Assembly: GCF_021310995.1 (NCBI RefSeq)
Contig: NZ_CP054151.1
Coordinates: 537,501 to 601,500, forward strand
Reading direction: 5' to 3'
DNA from: Agrobacterium vaccinii
Lineage (GTDB): Bacteria > Pseudomonadota > Alphaproteobacteria > Rhizobiales > Rhizobiaceae
Length of the DNA stretch: 64,000 nt
In this document: positions 1 to 11,027 of the stretch, piece after piece
How positions within the stretch are numbered: position 1 is the stretch's first letter
Layout: each line of letters starts with the position of its first letter
Notes under the pieces: model-generated
What the model saw: the letters and a program-made list of their open reading frames with translations, nothing else
Database searches by the model: none
Told to the model about the DNA's origin: nothing
Program-made: the position numbers and the translations under genes

Positions 1-957
1 CACAGTGTTGTCCACGGTGTCATCCATCTTGAGGAGTTGTCACCGAATTACGGTCCAGAGCGGCGCCGGGTGCGCATTCTGAAGTATCGCGGTCAGGCCT
101 ATAGAGGTGGCTACCACGATTTTGTCATCCGCACAGGCGGCGTGGCGGTGTTTCCGCGGCTACGCGCCATTGAACATAAAACGTCGTTCACGCGCGACGT
201 TCTGAGCAGCGGCATCAAGCGTCTCGACGGCCTGCTCGGTGGTGGCGTCAACCGTGGTTCCAGCACTTTGCTGATCGGACCTGCCGGTACTGGCAAGAGT
301 ATTTTCGGTATTCAGTTCATCGATGCTGCGATCAAGCGCGGCGAAAAGGCCGCGATGTTCATTTTCGATGAGGAGCTTGGACTGCTCTTCGACCGGATGA
401 AGCATCTCGACATCGACCTTGAAAAGCTGCGTGATTCCGGTCATCTCTACATTGAGCAACTGGATGCGGCTGAGCTTTCTCCGGGCGAGTTTGCGCAACG
501 GGTGCGTGAGCAGGTCGCGAAATACGATGCCAAGACGGTGCTGATCGACAGCATCAACGGCTATCAGGCAGCGATGCCCGAAGAAAACGCACTGATCCTT
601 CACATGCACGAACTGCTTCAGTTCCTGAACAGGCAGGGCGCAAATACTTTCCTGACCGTTGCCCAGCACGGGTTGGTTGGCGACATGAAGTCCCCCGTCG
701 ATGTGACCTACCTTGCAGACACGGTCATTCTTCTCCGATACTTCGAGGCATCCGGTCGCGTTCGGCGCGCTGTTTCCGTGATCAAGAAGCGCACGGGTAC
801 CCACGAGGATACGATCCGGGAATACACCATTACCAATGAAGGCCTCATCCTTGGCGAACCGCTTTATGCCTTCCAAGGCGTGCTGCGCGGCGTCCCGTTC
901 TTGATGTCTGAAAATGCCGGATTGACACCGGCGGATGGGAGTTCGGAAAATTTCTGA
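1..957 (+). CDS. KaiC-family ATPase, C-terminal part (5' end outside window)
   Basis: The reading frame is open from base 1, so the gene begins upstream and the TTG at 37 is internal. About 50 residues of the end of one KaiC/RecA-like domain are followed by a complete second KaiC domain with Walker A GPAGTGKS (bases about 280-300), an acidic FDEE stretch and a Walker B-like VLIDS. KaiC proteins are ATPases/autokinases of circadian or stress timing systems. The segment that holds the Ser/Thr phosphosites of cyanobacterial KaiC reads VTYLADTVILLRY here, so only one hydroxyl pair member seems conserved as Thr and the other is Tyr (alignment from memory). The last 23 bases overlap the next gene, a hybrid kinase that is the likely output partner. 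Confidence 0.88.
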   Translation, partial: HSVVHGVIHLEELSPNYGPERRRVRILKYRGQAYRGGYHDFVIRTGGVAVFPRLRAIEHKTSFTRDVLSSGIKRLDGLLGGGVNRGSSTLLIGPAGTGKSIFGIQFIDAAIKRGEKAAMFIFDEELGLLFDRMKHLDIDLEKLRDSGHLYIEQLDAAELSPGEFAQRVREQVAKYDAKTVLIDSINGYQAAMPEENALILHMHELLQFLNRQGANTFLTVAQHGLVGDMKSPVDVTYLADTVILLRYFEASGRVRRAVSVIKKRTGTHEDTIREYTITNEGLILGEPLYAFQGVLRGVPFLMSENAGLTPADGSSENF

Positions 958-3007
958 GCCCGGACATTTCGCCCTCATTTATGCCCCCAACGGCAGAGAC
1001 GCCCAGATCGCGACAACCCTGCTCACCGAGGCAGGAATCGCATCGAAAGCTGTGTCGACGGTCCGGGCTATCGTGTCTGAACTCGGCGACGACGCTGCAT
1101 TCGTCGTCGTTACCGAGGAGACATTGCGTTCGGCAGACCTCAAGCCTTTGTCCGACTGGATCATGGCGCAGCCAGCCTGGTCAGACTTGCCATTCATCGT
1201 TCTTACCCACCGGGGCGGCGGTCAGGACCGTAACCCGTTTGCGCTGAGACTATCGGAAATTCTAGGCAATGTGAGCTTTCTGGAGCGCCCATTCCACGCA
1301 ACCACCTTCATCAGTGTGTCGCGCACGGCCTACCGGAACCGGCTTCGCCAGTTCGACGCCCGGTCCAAGATCGAGGCGCTCGCAGACGGTGAACTCTGGT
1401 TGCAGACCGCGTTGAGTGCAGGCCGCCTGGGATCGTGGCAATTAGAACTGGCGTCGATGACGCTCGACTGCTCAGGCACGTGTAAAGCCATTTTCGGGTA
1501 TCCGCGAACCGCGAGCTTCGGTTATGAGAACCTGCTGGCAGGTGTGCACCCGGATGACCGCCAACGCATGCAGGCGGCGGTTCGAGATACGCTTGAGAAC
1601 GGTACGGAATATTCGATCGAATACCGCGTCGTCTGGCCCGATGGTTCAATCCACTGGGCCGAAATCAAAGCACAGCTCTACCGCGACAGGCGCGGCGTGC
1701 CCACCAAGCTGGTCGGCGTTTCCGCAGATATCACGGAACGCAAGGAAGTGGCAGAGCGGCAGCGGCTGGTGAATGAAACGCTGGAACTGCGAGTGGCGGA
1801 GCGCACGGCGGAGCTTTTGCAGGCGCATGAAACCGTCATGGCTGAAGTGGATCAGCGACAGAAAGCCGAAGAGCAGTTGCGACAGGCGCTGAAGATGGAA
1901 GCGATTGGCCAACTGACGGGCGGCGTGGCGCATGACTTCAACAACCTGCTGATGGCGGTCATGGGCAATCTCGAGCTGCTGGCAAAGCATGTTTCCGGCG
2001 ATGAGCGCGGCATGCGGCTGATTGATGGTGCCCTGAAAGGGGCAAAACGCGGCGCATCGCTCACGCAGCGACTGCTGGCCTTTGCCCGCAGGCAGGACCT
2101 TCAAGTCAAGCCGGTCGATATGTCGAGGCTTATTGAAGACATGGACGATCTCCTGCGTAAATCCGTTGGTTCCAGCATTGCCCTGCAATGGGCGGTGGGT
2201 AAGGATTTGCGATTTGGACTTGGCGATGCAAACCAGATCGAACTTGCTCTCCTCAATCTGGTGGTCAACGCACGAGACGCAACGCCGGAACGTGGCACGA
2301 TTACCATCGGCCTTCGAGAAGACAGTGTTTTGCGTGGCTCGCCGGAGCTTGCAGCCGGTGATTATGTCGTCTTGTCCGTAACCGACACCGGCGTCGGCAT
2401 GGATGCCGAAACACTGAAAAAGGCTATCGATCCCTTCTTCTCGACCAAGGAATTGGGCAAGGGCACCGGTCTCGGCCTTTCCATGATTCATGGACTGGCC
2501 TTGCAGCTCAAAGGCGCCCTCGTTTTGAAAAGCGTCAAAGGACAGGGAACGACCGCCGAGCTATGGATACCCGTCAGTGAAGAGCATGTCGGCGGATCGG
2601 TCGAGACGCATCTTCCCGAAACGGTCACTGCAAATCAACAGGTCAACAACAGGAACCTCAGAATTCTGATGGTCGATGACGATGCCCTGATCGCCATGAG
2701 TTCGGTCGATATGCTGGAAGATCTCGGTCACGAGGTCGTTGAAGCAAGCTCTGGCCGTCAGGCATTGGAGATACTGGCGAACCAGGGGCAGTTCGATCTT
2801 TTGGTAACGGACTTTTCGATGCCCGGCATGAACGGTGCGGAACTGTCGCGCAGGGCGCGCGAGCTGATACCTGGACTGCCGATCTTGATTGCGACCGGTT
2901 ATGCCGATCTTCCCGAGGGTACCGACCTTGAGATCACGCGGTTGGGGAAACCCTATACGCAGGATCAGCTAGCAAGCGAGATATCCAAAGTGCTCGCATC
3001 GAATTGA
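935..3007 (+). CDS. PAS-containing hybrid histidine kinase with C-terminal receiver
   Basis: This 690-residue protein has a degenerate receiver-like N-terminus (about 10-130), a PAS fold with PAC segment (about 155-270), a coiled-coil linker (275-320), a HisKA domain with H333 in [11 protein letters not shown], a HATPase domain (G1 motif DTGVGMD, G2 GTGLGLS) and a C-terminal receiver (about 576-688) with phosphoacceptor D626 in VTDFSMPG. No transmembrane segment is visible, so it should be cytoplasmic. Its ATG lies inside the kaiC-like gene with a 23-base overlap, suggesting translational coupling and a shared signalling role. The C-terminal receiver points to a phosphorelay or self-regulation. 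The input signal is unknown. Confidence 0.9.
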   Translation: MGVRKISEPGHFALIYAPNGRDAQIATTLLTEAGIASKAVSTVRAIVSELGDDAAFVVVTEETLRSADLKPLSDWIMAQPAWSDLPFIVLTHRGGGQDRNPFALRLSEILGNVSFLERPFHATTFISVSRTAYRNRLRQFDARSKIEALADGELWLQTALSAGRLGSWQLELASMTLDCSGTCKAIFGYPRTASFGYENLLAGVHPDDRQRMQAAVRDTLENGTEYSIEYRVVWPDGSIHWAEIKAQLYRDRRGVPTKLVGVSADITERKEVAERQRLVNETLELRVAERTAELLQAHETVMAEVDQRQKAEEQLRQALKMEAIGQLTGGVAHDFNNLLMAVMGNLELLAKHVSGDERGMRLIDGALKGAKRGASLTQRLLAFARRQDLQVKPVDMSRLIEDMDDLLRKSVGSSIALQWAVGKDLRFGLGDANQIELALLNLVVNARDATPERGTITIGLREDSVLRGSPELAAGDYVVLSVTDTGVGMDAETLKKAIDPFFSTKELGKGTGLGLSMIHGLALQLKGALVLKSVKGQGTTAELWIPVSEEHVGGSVETHLPETVTANQQVNNRNLRILMVDDDALIAMSSVDMLEDLGHEVVEASSGRQALEILANQGQFDLLVTDFSMPGMNGAELSRRARELIPGLPILIATGYADLPEGTDLEITRLGKPYTQDQLASEISKVLASN

Positions 3008-3011
3008 TGGC

Positions 3012-3698
3012 TCAATCGCTCAAAAGGCGATAACCGACACCCGGCTCGGTCTGAACGATTTTGGGCTGGGCTGGGTCCCGTTCGATCTTTTGTCGAAGCT
3101 GGCCGATGAAGACGCGCAGATAATGCAGGTCTTCTTCATGGGCCGGGCCCCAGACCGAGGTCAGGAGTGTGCGATGCGTCACCACGCGCCCGGCGTGATG
3201 GGCAAGCAGGGTCAAAAGATCGTATTCCTTCGGTGTCAGCCGAATGGATTTGCCGTCTCGTAGAACGATGCGCTGGATCATATCGATGGTCAGACCATCA
3301 GTCGTCACCACGGATGGAGCCTTGCTGGCCGTGCCGCGATGGCGCATGGCGGTTCTGATGCGGGCGGTCAGTTCGCCTATGGTAAAGGGCTTCTCGATGT
3401 AGTCATCGGCGCCGAGATCGAGTGCTGCGATTTTCTCCGTTTCGCGGTCGCGGGCCGACAGGATGATGATGGGTATTTCCGACCAGCCGCGCAGGCTGGC
3501 GATGACATCCTTGCCGTCCATATCCGGCAGACCGAGATCGAGGATCACCAATTCAGGTGCAGCGGTAGCAACGGCCTTGAGCGCATCCGCGCCGTTTTCG
3601 GCCTCGATCACCTCATACCCGGCAGCGGCCAGTGCTGGCCGGAGAAAACGCCTGATCTGCGGTTCGTCATCGACGACAAGAATGCGGGCAAGTGTCAT
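3012..3698 (-). CDS. kdpE: KdpE, response regulator of the K+ ATPase operon
   Basis: An OmpR/PhoB-class regulator of 228 residues, the family's usual length. The receiver (about 5-115) has the acidic DDE near the start, phosphoacceptor D54 in VILDLGLPDMDG and the conserved Lys in EKPF; a winged-helix DNA-binding domain follows (about 130-226). KdpE activates kdpFABC when K+ is limiting. The start overlaps the kdpD stop by 4 bases, so the two are translationally coupled. It is the last gene of the kdp operon and converges, with only 4 bases between stops, on the hybrid kinase gene. Confidence 0.97.
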   Translation of the reverse strand: MTLARILVVDDEPQIRRFLRPALAAAGYEVIEAENGADALKAVATAAPELVILDLGLPDMDGKDVIASLRGWSEIPIIILSARDRETEKIAALDLGADDYIEKPFTIGELTARIRTAMRHRGTASKAPSVVTTDGLTIDMIQRIVLRDGKSIRLTPKEYDLLTLLAHHAGRVVTHRTLLTSVWGPAHEEDLHYLRVFIGQLRQKIERDPAQPKIVQTEPGVGYRLLSD

Positions 3699-6397
3699 GG
3701 TGATCCTGCGGTTCGGTCTTTTTCCTCTACCGGGAAACGCATGACAATACGAGTGCCTCTCTTCCTGACCGCCGGACTTTCCGCATGGATGCGCCCGCCC
3801 AGTGCCTCGACGAAACCACGGGCGATCGACAGGCCAAGCCCCGTGCCGGGGGATCGTCCATCGGATTTCGAGCGGCGGTAGAACTTCTCGAAGATGCGGT
3901 CGAGATCGGCAGCCGGGATGCCCTTGCCCAGATCGGTCACCGAGATCGCAACATCCTTGCCATCCCGGCGGACGTAGATGTTGACGGGTTCACCGCCCCC
4001 GTATTTGGCGGCATTGTCCAGAAGGTTGAACAGAACCTGCTCCAGCAACACGCTATCACCACGCATAAGCGGCAGGTCCGTCGCTATCCCGGTCTCGAAA
4101 ACCTGTGCGGGGAAATATTTGCGGGCGCGGTCGGTTGCCGCACGCACCACATCACCCAGATCGACCCAGTCCCGCCGCGCTCTCAGCGTTCCCGCCGATA
4201 TCCGCGTCATGTCGAGAAGATTGGCGACGAAGCGGCTCAACCGCGCGCCCTCTTCCTCAATGGATTGCAGCAGATCATCTCGGCTTTCCGGCGTCATTCG
4301 CTCTCCCAGCTCGCGAAGACTGGTGACGGCGCCGGTGATGGTGGCAAGGGGCGTGCGCAGATCGTGGGAGATGGAGGATAGCAGAGCCTCGCGGTAGCGT
4401 TCGCTTTCCAGCCGCAACGCCTGCTGGGCACTTTCGGATGACAGTCTCGCGCGGTCGATAGCCGTGGCGGTCTGATCGATGATGGCGGAAAACATGCGTT
4501 CTGCATTGGAATCCAGTGGCTCACCCGCAACTTCGTAGCCACATACGCCAACAACGCCATGCGGGCTGGTCAAAGGCCTGAACTGAAAACGGCAATTGGG
4601 CAGCGTGCCGGTTCCGGCACCTGCTGCCTCTTTCTTCGTATTGGCCCATCGCGCCGCAGCGATCTCGGCGACCCCAAGCTCGGTGTCCGGCGGCCATGCG
4701 GCAGCGGTTTCGAGCAGATCGCCATTGGGGCGCAGCAGAACGATGTTGCGGTTCAGACCCGCATGCAGTTGCGTAACGGACGCCCACAGTACCTCATCGA
4801 CATCTGCGGTGCCCGAAAGCTTGCGCGCGAAGTCATAGAGCGCCTGCATGGCAGTGGCACGTGAACGCGCCGTCTGTGCCTGCTCCCGTATACGCGAGCC
4901 GAGACTACCCGCTAGAACCGCTGCGACGATGAAGATGCACAGCGCGAACACCTCGTGCGGAGATGCGATGGTAAAATTGTAAAGCGGCGGGATGAAGAAA
5001 AAATTGTAGGCGAGCGCCGACAACAGGGCGGACATCAACGCCGCCGCAAACCCGGCATAGGTTGCAGACGCAAGAACTGCCAGTAGAAACAGCAGCGAGA
5101 TATTCGGCAGGTAAATGATGCGGTCGATCAGCACCCCGACAATCGTCGCCGGCAAAACCGAGATCAATGCAACGGCAAAAGGCCGGGTAAGAGCTGGAAG
5201 GCGCGGCCAGGGCGAGGGTCTTTTTGCAGGACGTTTGAGCTTATCGTCAGACGTAACGATATGGAGCCCGATGCCGCTCATCTCGCGCGTCAGCGCATCT
5301 GCCAGACTGTTGCGCAGGGCAAAACCCGGCCATCGGCGGCGTTGCGAACCGATGACGACCTGCGTTGCGTGTTCTCGCTTGGCCAGTTTCAGAATTTCGG
5401 CAACGAAGTCACTGCCCGTCACTCTGCCTGTTTCAGCACCGAGCTTTTCTGCCAGCCGAAACGTATCGTCTATCCGGCGAAGGTCTTCGTCATCCATGGT
5501 TTCCCGGTCGTAGCGGGCAACACTCACCACCAGCCACGGCGCGTTCAGACCGGACGCCAGACGGCTCGCCACACGCACGACTTTTTCCGACAGAGCATCG
5601 GCGCCGATGCACACAAGAAGCCGCTCCCCCGTTGCCCACGGGCCTTCGATGGCGTTCTGGCGCAGATAATCGATCATCTGGTCATCGACTCGGTCGGCGG
5701 TTCGCCGCAGCGCCAGTTCCCGCAAGGCGGTGAGATTTCCGAGGCGAAAGAAACGGTCCGCTGCGCGCCGGGCACTGGCGGGAAGATAGACCTTGCCATC
5801 CTGCAAACGCGTAATCAGTTCGGCGGGCGGCAAATCGACCAGAAGGACCTCATCGGCCTTTTTCAAAACGGTATCCGGCACCCTTTCACGCACGTTGACG
5901 CCGGTGATCTGCTCGACCAGATCCGACAGACTTTCGAGATGCTGAATGTTGAGCGCCGTCCACACGTCGATGCCCGCATTGATCAGCTCTTCGATATCCT
6001 GATAACGCTTGGGATGCCTGAAGCCATCGGGGTTGGAATGGGCGAGTTCATCGACAATGACGGTGGCCGGTTTACGTGCGAGCGCGGCATCCAGATCGAA
6101 TTCCAGCAGTTCCTTGCCGTGATAGGCGACCGGCAGGCGCGGCAGGATTTCCAGCCCGTCCAGCAGAGCCGAGGTTTCTGTGCGTCCGTGCGTTTCCACA
6201 AGCCCGGCCAGTATTTCCGTGCCCTCTTTGCGCAGCCGCTGGGCGCGGTTCAGCATGGCATAGGTTTTGCCGACACCGGGGGCAGCGCCTAGAAAAATAG
6301 TTAGCTTGCCCCGGCGGTCTTTCTCCGCCAGGGCAAGCAATGCATCGGGGTCGGGACGGTTCGTCTCGTATGGCTCGTTTGCCGGCATCCGTATCAA
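3695..6397 (-). CDS. kdpD: KdpD, K+-sensing sensor kinase
   Basis: At 900 residues this is full-length KdpD. In order: the KdpD N-terminal domain with Walker [10 protein letters not shown] (37-45), a universal-stress-type domain (about 250-370), four hydrophobic segments (about 400-500), a GAF-like region, HisKA with H678 in [10 protein letters not shown], and a HATPase domain ([14 protein letters not shown]). KdpD senses low K+ or osmotic stress and phosphorylates KdpE; it can also remove the phosphate. It overlaps kdpC by 4 bases upstream and kdpE by 4 bases downstream, so sensor and pump subunits are made from one transcript. Confidence 0.97.
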   Translation of the reverse strand: MIRMPANEPYETNRPDPDALLALAEKDRRGKLTIFLGAAPGVGKTYAMLNRAQRLRKEGTEILAGLVETHGRTETSALLDGLEILPRLPVAYHGKELLEFDLDAALARKPATVIVDELAHSNPDGFRHPKRYQDIEELINAGIDVWTALNIQHLESLSDLVEQITGVNVRERVPDTVLKKADEVLLVDLPPAELITRLQDGKVYLPASARRAADRFFRLGNLTALRELALRRTADRVDDQMIDYLRQNAIEGPWATGERLLVCIGADALSEKVVRVASRLASGLNAPWLVVSVARYDRETMDDEDLRRIDDTFRLAEKLGAETGRVTGSDFVAEILKLAKREHATQVVIGSQRRRWPGFALRNSLADALTREMSGIGLHIVTSDDKLKRPAKRPSPWPRLPALTRPFAVALISVLPATIVGVLIDRIIYLPNISLLFLLAVLASATYAGFAAALMSALLSALAYNFFFIPPLYNFTIASPHEVFALCIFIVAAVLAGSLGSRIREQAQTARSRATAMQALYDFARKLSGTADVDEVLWASVTQLHAGLNRNIVLLRPNGDLLETAAAWPPDTELGVAEIAAARWANTKKEAAGAGTGTLPNCRFQFRPLTSPHGVVGVCGYEVAGEPLDSNAERMFSAIIDQTATAIDRARLSSESAQQALRLESERYREALLSSISHDLRTPLATITGAVTSLRELGERMTPESRDDLLQSIEEEGARLSRFVANLLDMTRISAGTLRARRDWVDLGDVVRAATDRARKYFPAQVFETGIATDLPLMRGDSVLLEQVLFNLLDNAAKYGGGEPVNIYVRRDGKDVAISVTDLGKGIPAADLDRIFEKFYRRSKSDGRSPGTGLGLSIARGFVEALGGRIHAESPAVRKRGTRIVMRFPVEEKDRTAGSP

Positions 6398-6969
6398 CTC
6401 TTCAGCGCATCGAGCGCAAGATTGAGCTCTAGCACATTCACACGCGGCTCGCCTACAATTCCGAGGGCTCTGGTCTCGGTATGGGTTTGAACGAGCGCCC
6501 TCACCTGCTCCGGTGAAATCTGCCGCGCACTGGCCACCCGCGCCACCTGCGCATCGGCGAATTCAGGCGAAATATGCGGATCGAGGCCGGAACCTGAAGT
6601 CGTGACGGCATCTGCCGGAACAGGGGCGGTCAGGCCACCGGATTTCAACTTTTCCACATCGGCTGCCACACGGTCGCGCAGCTTTGCCGATGTGGTGCCA
6701 AGGTTGGAGCCGGATGAGGCGGACGCATTGTAGGCGTCCGGTGATGTGGCCGATGGCCTTGGCCAGAAATAGCGCTCGGTCGTGAAGTTTTGGCCGATCA
6801 GCGCAGAACCGACCACGGCGTCGCCGCGGCGGATCAGCGAACCATTTGCCTGTTGCGGCATGAGTGTCTGGGCAATGCCGGTAACCGCAAGCGGATAGGC
6901 AACGCCGGTGACGAGGGTCAAAAGACCGAGAAAAACGATAGCGGGTCTGATAAGTTTGAACATGGTCAC
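6394..6969 (-). CDS. kdpC: KdpC, K+-transporting ATPase subunit C
   Basis: A 191-residue protein with one N-terminal membrane helix (about 7-30) and a periplasmic domain containing the family segments GSALIGQNF and [11 protein letters not shown] and, near the C-terminus, [17 protein letters not shown]. KdpC stabilises the KdpFABC complex and raises ATP affinity. Length is normal for the family. The start overlaps the kdpB stop by 4 bases. Confidence 0.96.
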   Translation of the reverse strand: MTMFKLIRPAIVFLGLLTLVTGVAYPLAVTGIAQTLMPQQANGSLIRRGDAVVGSALIGQNFTTERYFWPRPSATSPDAYNASASSGSNLGTTSAKLRDRVAADVEKLKSGGLTAPVPADAVTTSGSGLDPHISPEFADAQVARVASARQISPEQVRALVQTHTETRALGIVGEPRVNVLELNLALDALKS

Positions 6970-9002
6970 ACCAGGTGCAGGGCCGAAACGGCCAGATCGA
7001 TAATCTTGATACCGGCGAAAGGTAGCAACAGACCACCAACGCCGTAGATGAACAGGTTTCTACGCAGCAGAGAGGCCGCGCTGGAGGGACGATAGGCAAT
7101 GCCTTTCAGCGCCAGCGGTATCAGCGCGATGATGATCAGCGCGTTGAAAATGACGGCAGACAGAATGGCCGACTGCGGCGTCGAAAGTCCCATGATGTTG
7201 AAGGCGCCGAGTGCGGGATAGGTGGCGACGAACAGCGCGGGGATGATCGCGAAGTATTTGGCGACGTCGTTTGCGATGGAGAATGTCGTCAGCGAACCGC
7301 GTGTCATCAAAAGTTGTTTGCCGATCTCCACGATTTCGATGAGCTTGGTCGGGCTGGAATCGAGATCGACCATATTTGCGGCTTCGCGGGCGGCCTGGGT
7401 GCCTGTCTGCATGGCCACGCCGACATCGGCCTGCGCCAGCGCTGGCGCATCGTTGGTACCATCGCCGCACATGGCGATCAGCCTGCCGCCCTGTTGCTCC
7501 CGGCGAATATAGGCGAGCTTGTCTTCGGGCGTCGCTTCGGCCAGGAAGTCATCGACCCCAGCTTCCGAAGCGATGGCGGCGGCGGTTACGGGATTGTCGC
7601 CCGTGACCATGACCGTGCGGATACCCATCGCGCGCAGCGCCGCAAAACGTTCCTTGATACCGGGCTTCACCACGTCTTTCAGATGGATGACACCCAACAG
7701 GCGGTTACCATCGGCAACACCGAGCGGGGTGCCACCTGAGCGTGCCACGCTTTCCACCGCCTGAAGAAATTCCGCAGGCGCATCTTTGTCCGACATGCCA
7801 GTGAATTTCAGCACGGCATCGATGGCACCTTTGCGCAAACGATGCGGGCCCATGTCGATACCGGACAGGCGGGTCTGGGCACTGAACGCGATGGTGTTGT
7901 CGGCCACGGCCTTAGGCGCTGCGATGCCGAAATCACCCATGGCGAGTGCTGCAATCGAGCGACCCTCCGGCGTTTCATCGGAAAGGCTGGCCAGAAGTGC
8001 GGCCTCTGCAAGCTGCTGCTGGCTAACGCCTGGTGCGGCGATGAAATCTGCCGCCATGCGGTTGCCGAACGTAATCGTGCCCGTCTTGTCGAGCAGCAGC
8101 GTGTCGACATCACCAGCCGCTTCCACCGCGCGACCGGAGGTGGCGATGACGTTGAAGCGCACGAGCCTATCCATACCGGCGATGCCGATGGCCGAGAGAA
8201 GACCGCCGATGGTCGTCGGAATGAGTGTGACGAGCAAGGCGGCCAGCACGGTGACCGACAGCACCGTGCCGGAATATCCTGCAAGACCCCAGATCGTGAC
8301 GACGACGATGAGAAACACCAGCGTCAGGCCCGATAGAAGGATCGAGAGTGCAATTTCGTTCGGTGTCTTCTGCCGTTCGGCGCCTTCGATCAGCGCAATC
8401 ATGCGGTCCACGAAGCTGGCACCGGGCGGCGTGGTAATGCGGATTTTAAGGCGATCCGACAGGACCTGCGTCCCGCCCGTTACCGCCGACCGGTCGCCGC
8501 CGGATTCGCGAATGACGGGTGCGGATTCGCCTGTGATCGCGCTTTCATTGACCGAGGCGACGCCTTCGATCACTTCGCCGTCACCCGGAATGAGTTCGCC
8601 TGCATCGACGATGACGACATCGCCGACAACGAGCATGGTTGCCGGAACGGCTTCCTCCGTGCCGTTGGAGACGACCCGGCGTGCGGTGAGGTCAGAACGT
8701 CCGCGCTTCAGGCTTTCCGCCTGAGCCCGGCCCCTGCCCTCCGCCACCGCTTCGGCAAAGGTTGCGAACAGCACCGTGAACCAGAGCCATGCGGCGATCT
8801 GGCCTGAAAAAATGGCTGTTTCGCTGCCTTTGATAAGGTCACGCAGGAAGAGGATCGACACCAGTGCTGCGACGACCTCGGTGACGAAGATCACCGGCGC
8901 ACGGACCAATTGTCTCGGGTCGAGTTTGACGAAGGCCTGCCTGGCCGCAGGCAGGATGATTGCAGGATCGAAAAGACCAGGTTTTGCTGGCTTTTGTGAC
9001 AT
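6966..9002 (-). CDS. kdpB: KdpB, P-type ATPase catalytic subunit
   Basis: A 678-residue P-type ATPase of the Kdp class. It has the actuator motif TGES (157-160), the phosphorylation motif DKTGT with D305, and the nucleotide/hinge motifs MVTGDNP and [10 protein letters not shown]. Several membrane helices flank these domains. KdpB hydrolyses ATP to drive K+ through KdpA. The gene follows kdpA after a 12-base gap with an AAGGAC-type ribosome site and overlaps kdpC by 4 bases. Confidence 0.98.
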   Translation of the reverse strand: MSQKPAKPGLFDPAIILPAARQAFVKLDPRQLVRAPVIFVTEVVAALVSILFLRDLIKGSETAIFSGQIAAWLWFTVLFATFAEAVAEGRGRAQAESLKRGRSDLTARRVVSNGTEEAVPATMLVVGDVVIVDAGELIPGDGEVIEGVASVNESAITGESAPVIRESGGDRSAVTGGTQVLSDRLKIRITTPPGASFVDRMIALIEGAERQKTPNEIALSILLSGLTLVFLIVVVTIWGLAGYSGTVLSVTVLAALLVTLIPTTIGGLLSAIGIAGMDRLVRFNVIATSGRAVEAAGDVDTLLLDKTGTITFGNRMAADFIAAPGVSQQQLAEAALLASLSDETPEGRSIAALAMGDFGIAAPKAVADNTIAFSAQTRLSGIDMGPHRLRKGAIDAVLKFTGMSDKDAPAEFLQAVESVARSGGTPLGVADGNRLLGVIHLKDVVKPGIKERFAALRAMGIRTVMVTGDNPVTAAAIASEAGVDDFLAEATPEDKLAYIRREQQGGRLIAMCGDGTNDAPALAQADVGVAMQTGTQAAREAANMVDLDSSPTKLIEIVEIGKQLLMTRGSLTTFSIANDVAKYFAIIPALFVATYPALGAFNIMGLSTPQSAILSAVIFNALIIIALIPLALKGIAYRPSSAASLLRRNLFIYGVGGLLLPFAGIKIIDLAVSALHLV

Positions 9003-9014
9003 GAACTTTGTCCT

Positions 9015-10724
9015 TTAGAACGTTTGGCCAGCGAGCATTGCGAAATGTTCGACAATGGGGCCGAGCGCCAGAGCCGGGAAATATTGCAGCCCGCCAAGAA
9101 TGAGGATGATGCCGATCAGCAGGCCGACGAAGAGCGGGCCATCCGTTGGGAATGTGCCGCTGGATGCCGGAACCCGGATTTTCGCTGCCAGCGAACCGGC
9201 AATGGCCATGACAGGAATGACATAGGCAAAGCGTCCCAAGAGCATGGCGATGCCGAGCGTGGTATTATACCAGGGCGTATTGCCAGAGAGCCCGCCGAAG
9301 GCAGAACCATTGTTGCCCGCAGCCGAGGTGTAGGCATAGAGGATTTCCGAAAGACCGTGCGGGCCTGCCGTACCGATGCTTGCGAGGGCCGAAGGAAGAA
9401 GTGCCGACACCGCAGAGAAACCGAGAATGGCGACGGGCAGGATGAGAACGGCCAGCATGGCGCATTTCATTTCCCTTCCTTCGATCTTCTTGCCCAGAAA
9501 CTCCGGGGTACGACCGACCATCAGACCTGCAACGAAAACCGCAAGAAGCGAGAAGACGAGCATGCCGTAGAGGCCGGAACCCACGCCGCCCGGCAGAATT
9601 TCACCAAGCTGGATAAGGAACATCGGAACCAGTCCACCGAGACCGGTGAAGGAGCCATGCATGCCGTTGACGCCGCCATTCGATACACCGGTTGTCACAG
9701 CGGCATAAAGCGCGTTCATGGCCTGGCCGAAGCGGACTTCCTTGCCCTCCATATTGCCCTGCAAGGAATCGACGCCCAGCGCCGTCAGGATTGTATTACC
9801 TGATGATTCCGCCCAGTAGATCACGGCAACACCCGCGAATAGAAGGGCGCCCATGGTGGCGAGCAGAACCCAGCCCTGGCGGCGGTTACCAACCATTTGG
9901 CCGAAGGTATAAACAAGGGCTGCCGAAATGGCCAGCATCGCAAAAATATTGAGATAATTGGCGAATGCCGTGGGATTTTCAAACGGATGGGCGGCATTGG
10001 CATTGAAGAAGCCACCACCATTGGTGCCCAGTTGCTTGATCGCTTCCTGGCTGGCGACAGGTCCGACCGAGATCACCTGCTGGGCACCCTCGAGTGTCGT
10101 CGCGGTGACGGTTCCGTCCAGTGTCTGGGGAACGCCCATGGCGACGAAGGCGAGGGCAACGATGAGGGCGAGCGGCAGCAACACATAGAGCGTCGCTCTC
10201 GTCATATCGACCCAGAAATTGCCAAGCGTGGTGGATTGCGAGCGGGCAAAAGCGCGTGTGAAGGCCACCGCAAGCGCGATGCCGACGGCGCCGGAAAGAA
10301 AATTCTGCACCGACAATCCGACCATCTGGCTGAAATTGCTCATGGTCGCTTCACCGGCATAGTTCTGCCAGTTGGTGTTGGTCACGAAGCTGACGGCGGT
10401 ATTGAACGCCAGATCCGGCGGCACATTGGCAAAGCCCTGCGGATTGAGCGGCAGATAGGCCTGCAAACGCAATATGGCGTAAAGAGCGAGGAAGCTTGCT
10501 ATCGAGAATGCAAGCATGGAAAGCGTGTAGGCCAGCCATCCCTGTTCCTTTTTGGGGCTGGTGCCTGCGGCCAGATAGATGACGTTTTCGACGGGGACGA
10601 GAACGGGAGACAAAAACGTTCTTTCGCCTGAGAACACCTTGGCCATGTAAAGACCGAGCGGCTTGACGACAGCCAGCACGGCGAGAATGAGGAGGCTGAT
10701 TTGCAGCCACCCGAGAATAGTCAT
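9015..10724 (-). CDS. kdpA: KdpA, K+-translocating channel-like subunit
   Basis: A 569-residue polytopic inner-membrane protein. The selectivity-filter loops of the KdpA/Trk superfamily are visible: TNTNWQ, GTNGGG, TGVSNGG and AAGNNGSAF. KdpA binds and conducts K+ in the KdpFABC pump. The ATG at 10724 is preceded by GGAG at a good distance. It lies 15 bases downstream of kdpF. Confidence 0.98.
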   Translation of the reverse strand: MTILGWLQISLLILAVLAVVKPLGLYMAKVFSGERTFLSPVLVPVENVIYLAAGTSPKKEQGWLAYTLSMLAFSIASFLALYAILRLQAYLPLNPQGFANVPPDLAFNTAVSFVTNTNWQNYAGEATMSNFSQMVGLSVQNFLSGAVGIALAVAFTRAFARSQSTTLGNFWVDMTRATLYVLLPLALIVALAFVAMGVPQTLDGTVTATTLEGAQQVISVGPVASQEAIKQLGTNGGGFFNANAAHPFENPTAFANYLNIFAMLAISAALVYTFGQMVGNRRQGWVLLATMGALLFAGVAVIYWAESSGNTILTALGVDSLQGNMEGKEVRFGQAMNALYAAVTTGVSNGGVNGMHGSFTGLGGLVPMFLIQLGEILPGGVGSGLYGMLVFSLLAVFVAGLMVGRTPEFLGKKIEGREMKCAMLAVLILPVAILGFSAVSALLPSALASIGTAGPHGLSEILYAYTSAAGNNGSAFGGLSGNTPWYNTTLGIAMLLGRFAYVIPVMAIAGSLAAKIRVPASSGTFPTDGPLFVGLLIGIILILGGLQYFPALALGPIVEHFAMLAGQTF

Positions 10725-10739
10725 GGGAATTCTCCGAGA

Positions 10740-10823
10740 TCAGAAGCGTTCAGGACGCAGCAGCGTCACGACGAGATAGACGGCAAGGCCGCCCGCGACG
10801 ACGAGGGCAATCAAAGGCTCCAT
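10740..10823 (-). CDS. kdpF: KdpF, small membrane subunit
   Basis: A 27-residue single-helix peptide that starts MEPLIALVVAGG and ends LLRPERF. The Tyr in the helix and the LLRPERF ending are typical of KdpF, which stabilises the KdpABC complex. It sits directly upstream of kdpA, as in other kdp operons. The assignment rests on motif and position because the peptide is too short for domain evidence. Confidence 0.9.
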   Translation of the reverse strand: MEPLIALVVAGGLAVYLVVTLLRPERF

Positions 10824-10833
10824 TACGTCACCC

Positions 10834-10917
10834 TTAGAGACGGTTGAGCGCACGTGCATAGAGCGCAAAGCCCAGCAGCACAGCACTTCCAAGAAGGACA
10901 AAAGCAAGATCGGACAT
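10834..10917 (-). CDS. Second kdp leader membrane peptide
   Basis: A 27-residue open frame that starts MSDLAFVLLGSAV and ends ARALNRL, with one hydrophobic helix. A ribosome site GGAG lies 7 bases before the ATG, better than most in the operon. Only 10 bases separate its stop from kdpF. It has the size and topology of KdpF but lacks the LLRPERF ending. It may be a second accessory subunit of the Kdp pump or a translated leader. It is too short for reliable homology by eye; position, ribosome site and helix support it as real. Confidence 0.72.
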   Translation of the reverse strand: MSDLAFVLLGSAVLLGFALYARALNRL

Positions 10918-11027
10918 AGGTTTCTCCATATGATCAGGAGAACACCCTAGTCCTAGTCCGCGTCAGGGTTCGATTGGGAAGATGGGCTGGCGACATAAGG
11001 AAAAGATAAAGACGCCGGTGTGAGTCC
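10918..11027. promoter_or_regulatory. Presumed kdp promoter region
   Basis: This 110-base gap between phrB and the first kdp leader peptide is the only place for a separate kdp promoter, since phrB reads in the same direction. It holds a tandem CCTAGT CCTAGT repeat at 10946-10957, about 30 bases upstream of the first start codon. That is a possible site for a regulator such as KdpE, but I cannot confirm the motif. No clear terminator for phrB is visible. Confidence 0.35.

Noticed and set aside
37..39. TTG at 37 as the start of the KaiC-type gene
   Set aside because: The frame is open back to base 1 and codes for KaiC-like sequence (end of a first domain), so the gene simply begins outside the window.
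5261..6292. Long plus-strand frame of 343 codons opposite kdpD
   Set aside because: It is a shadow of the kdpD gene in high-GC sequence; no family motifs, and kdpD is unambiguous.
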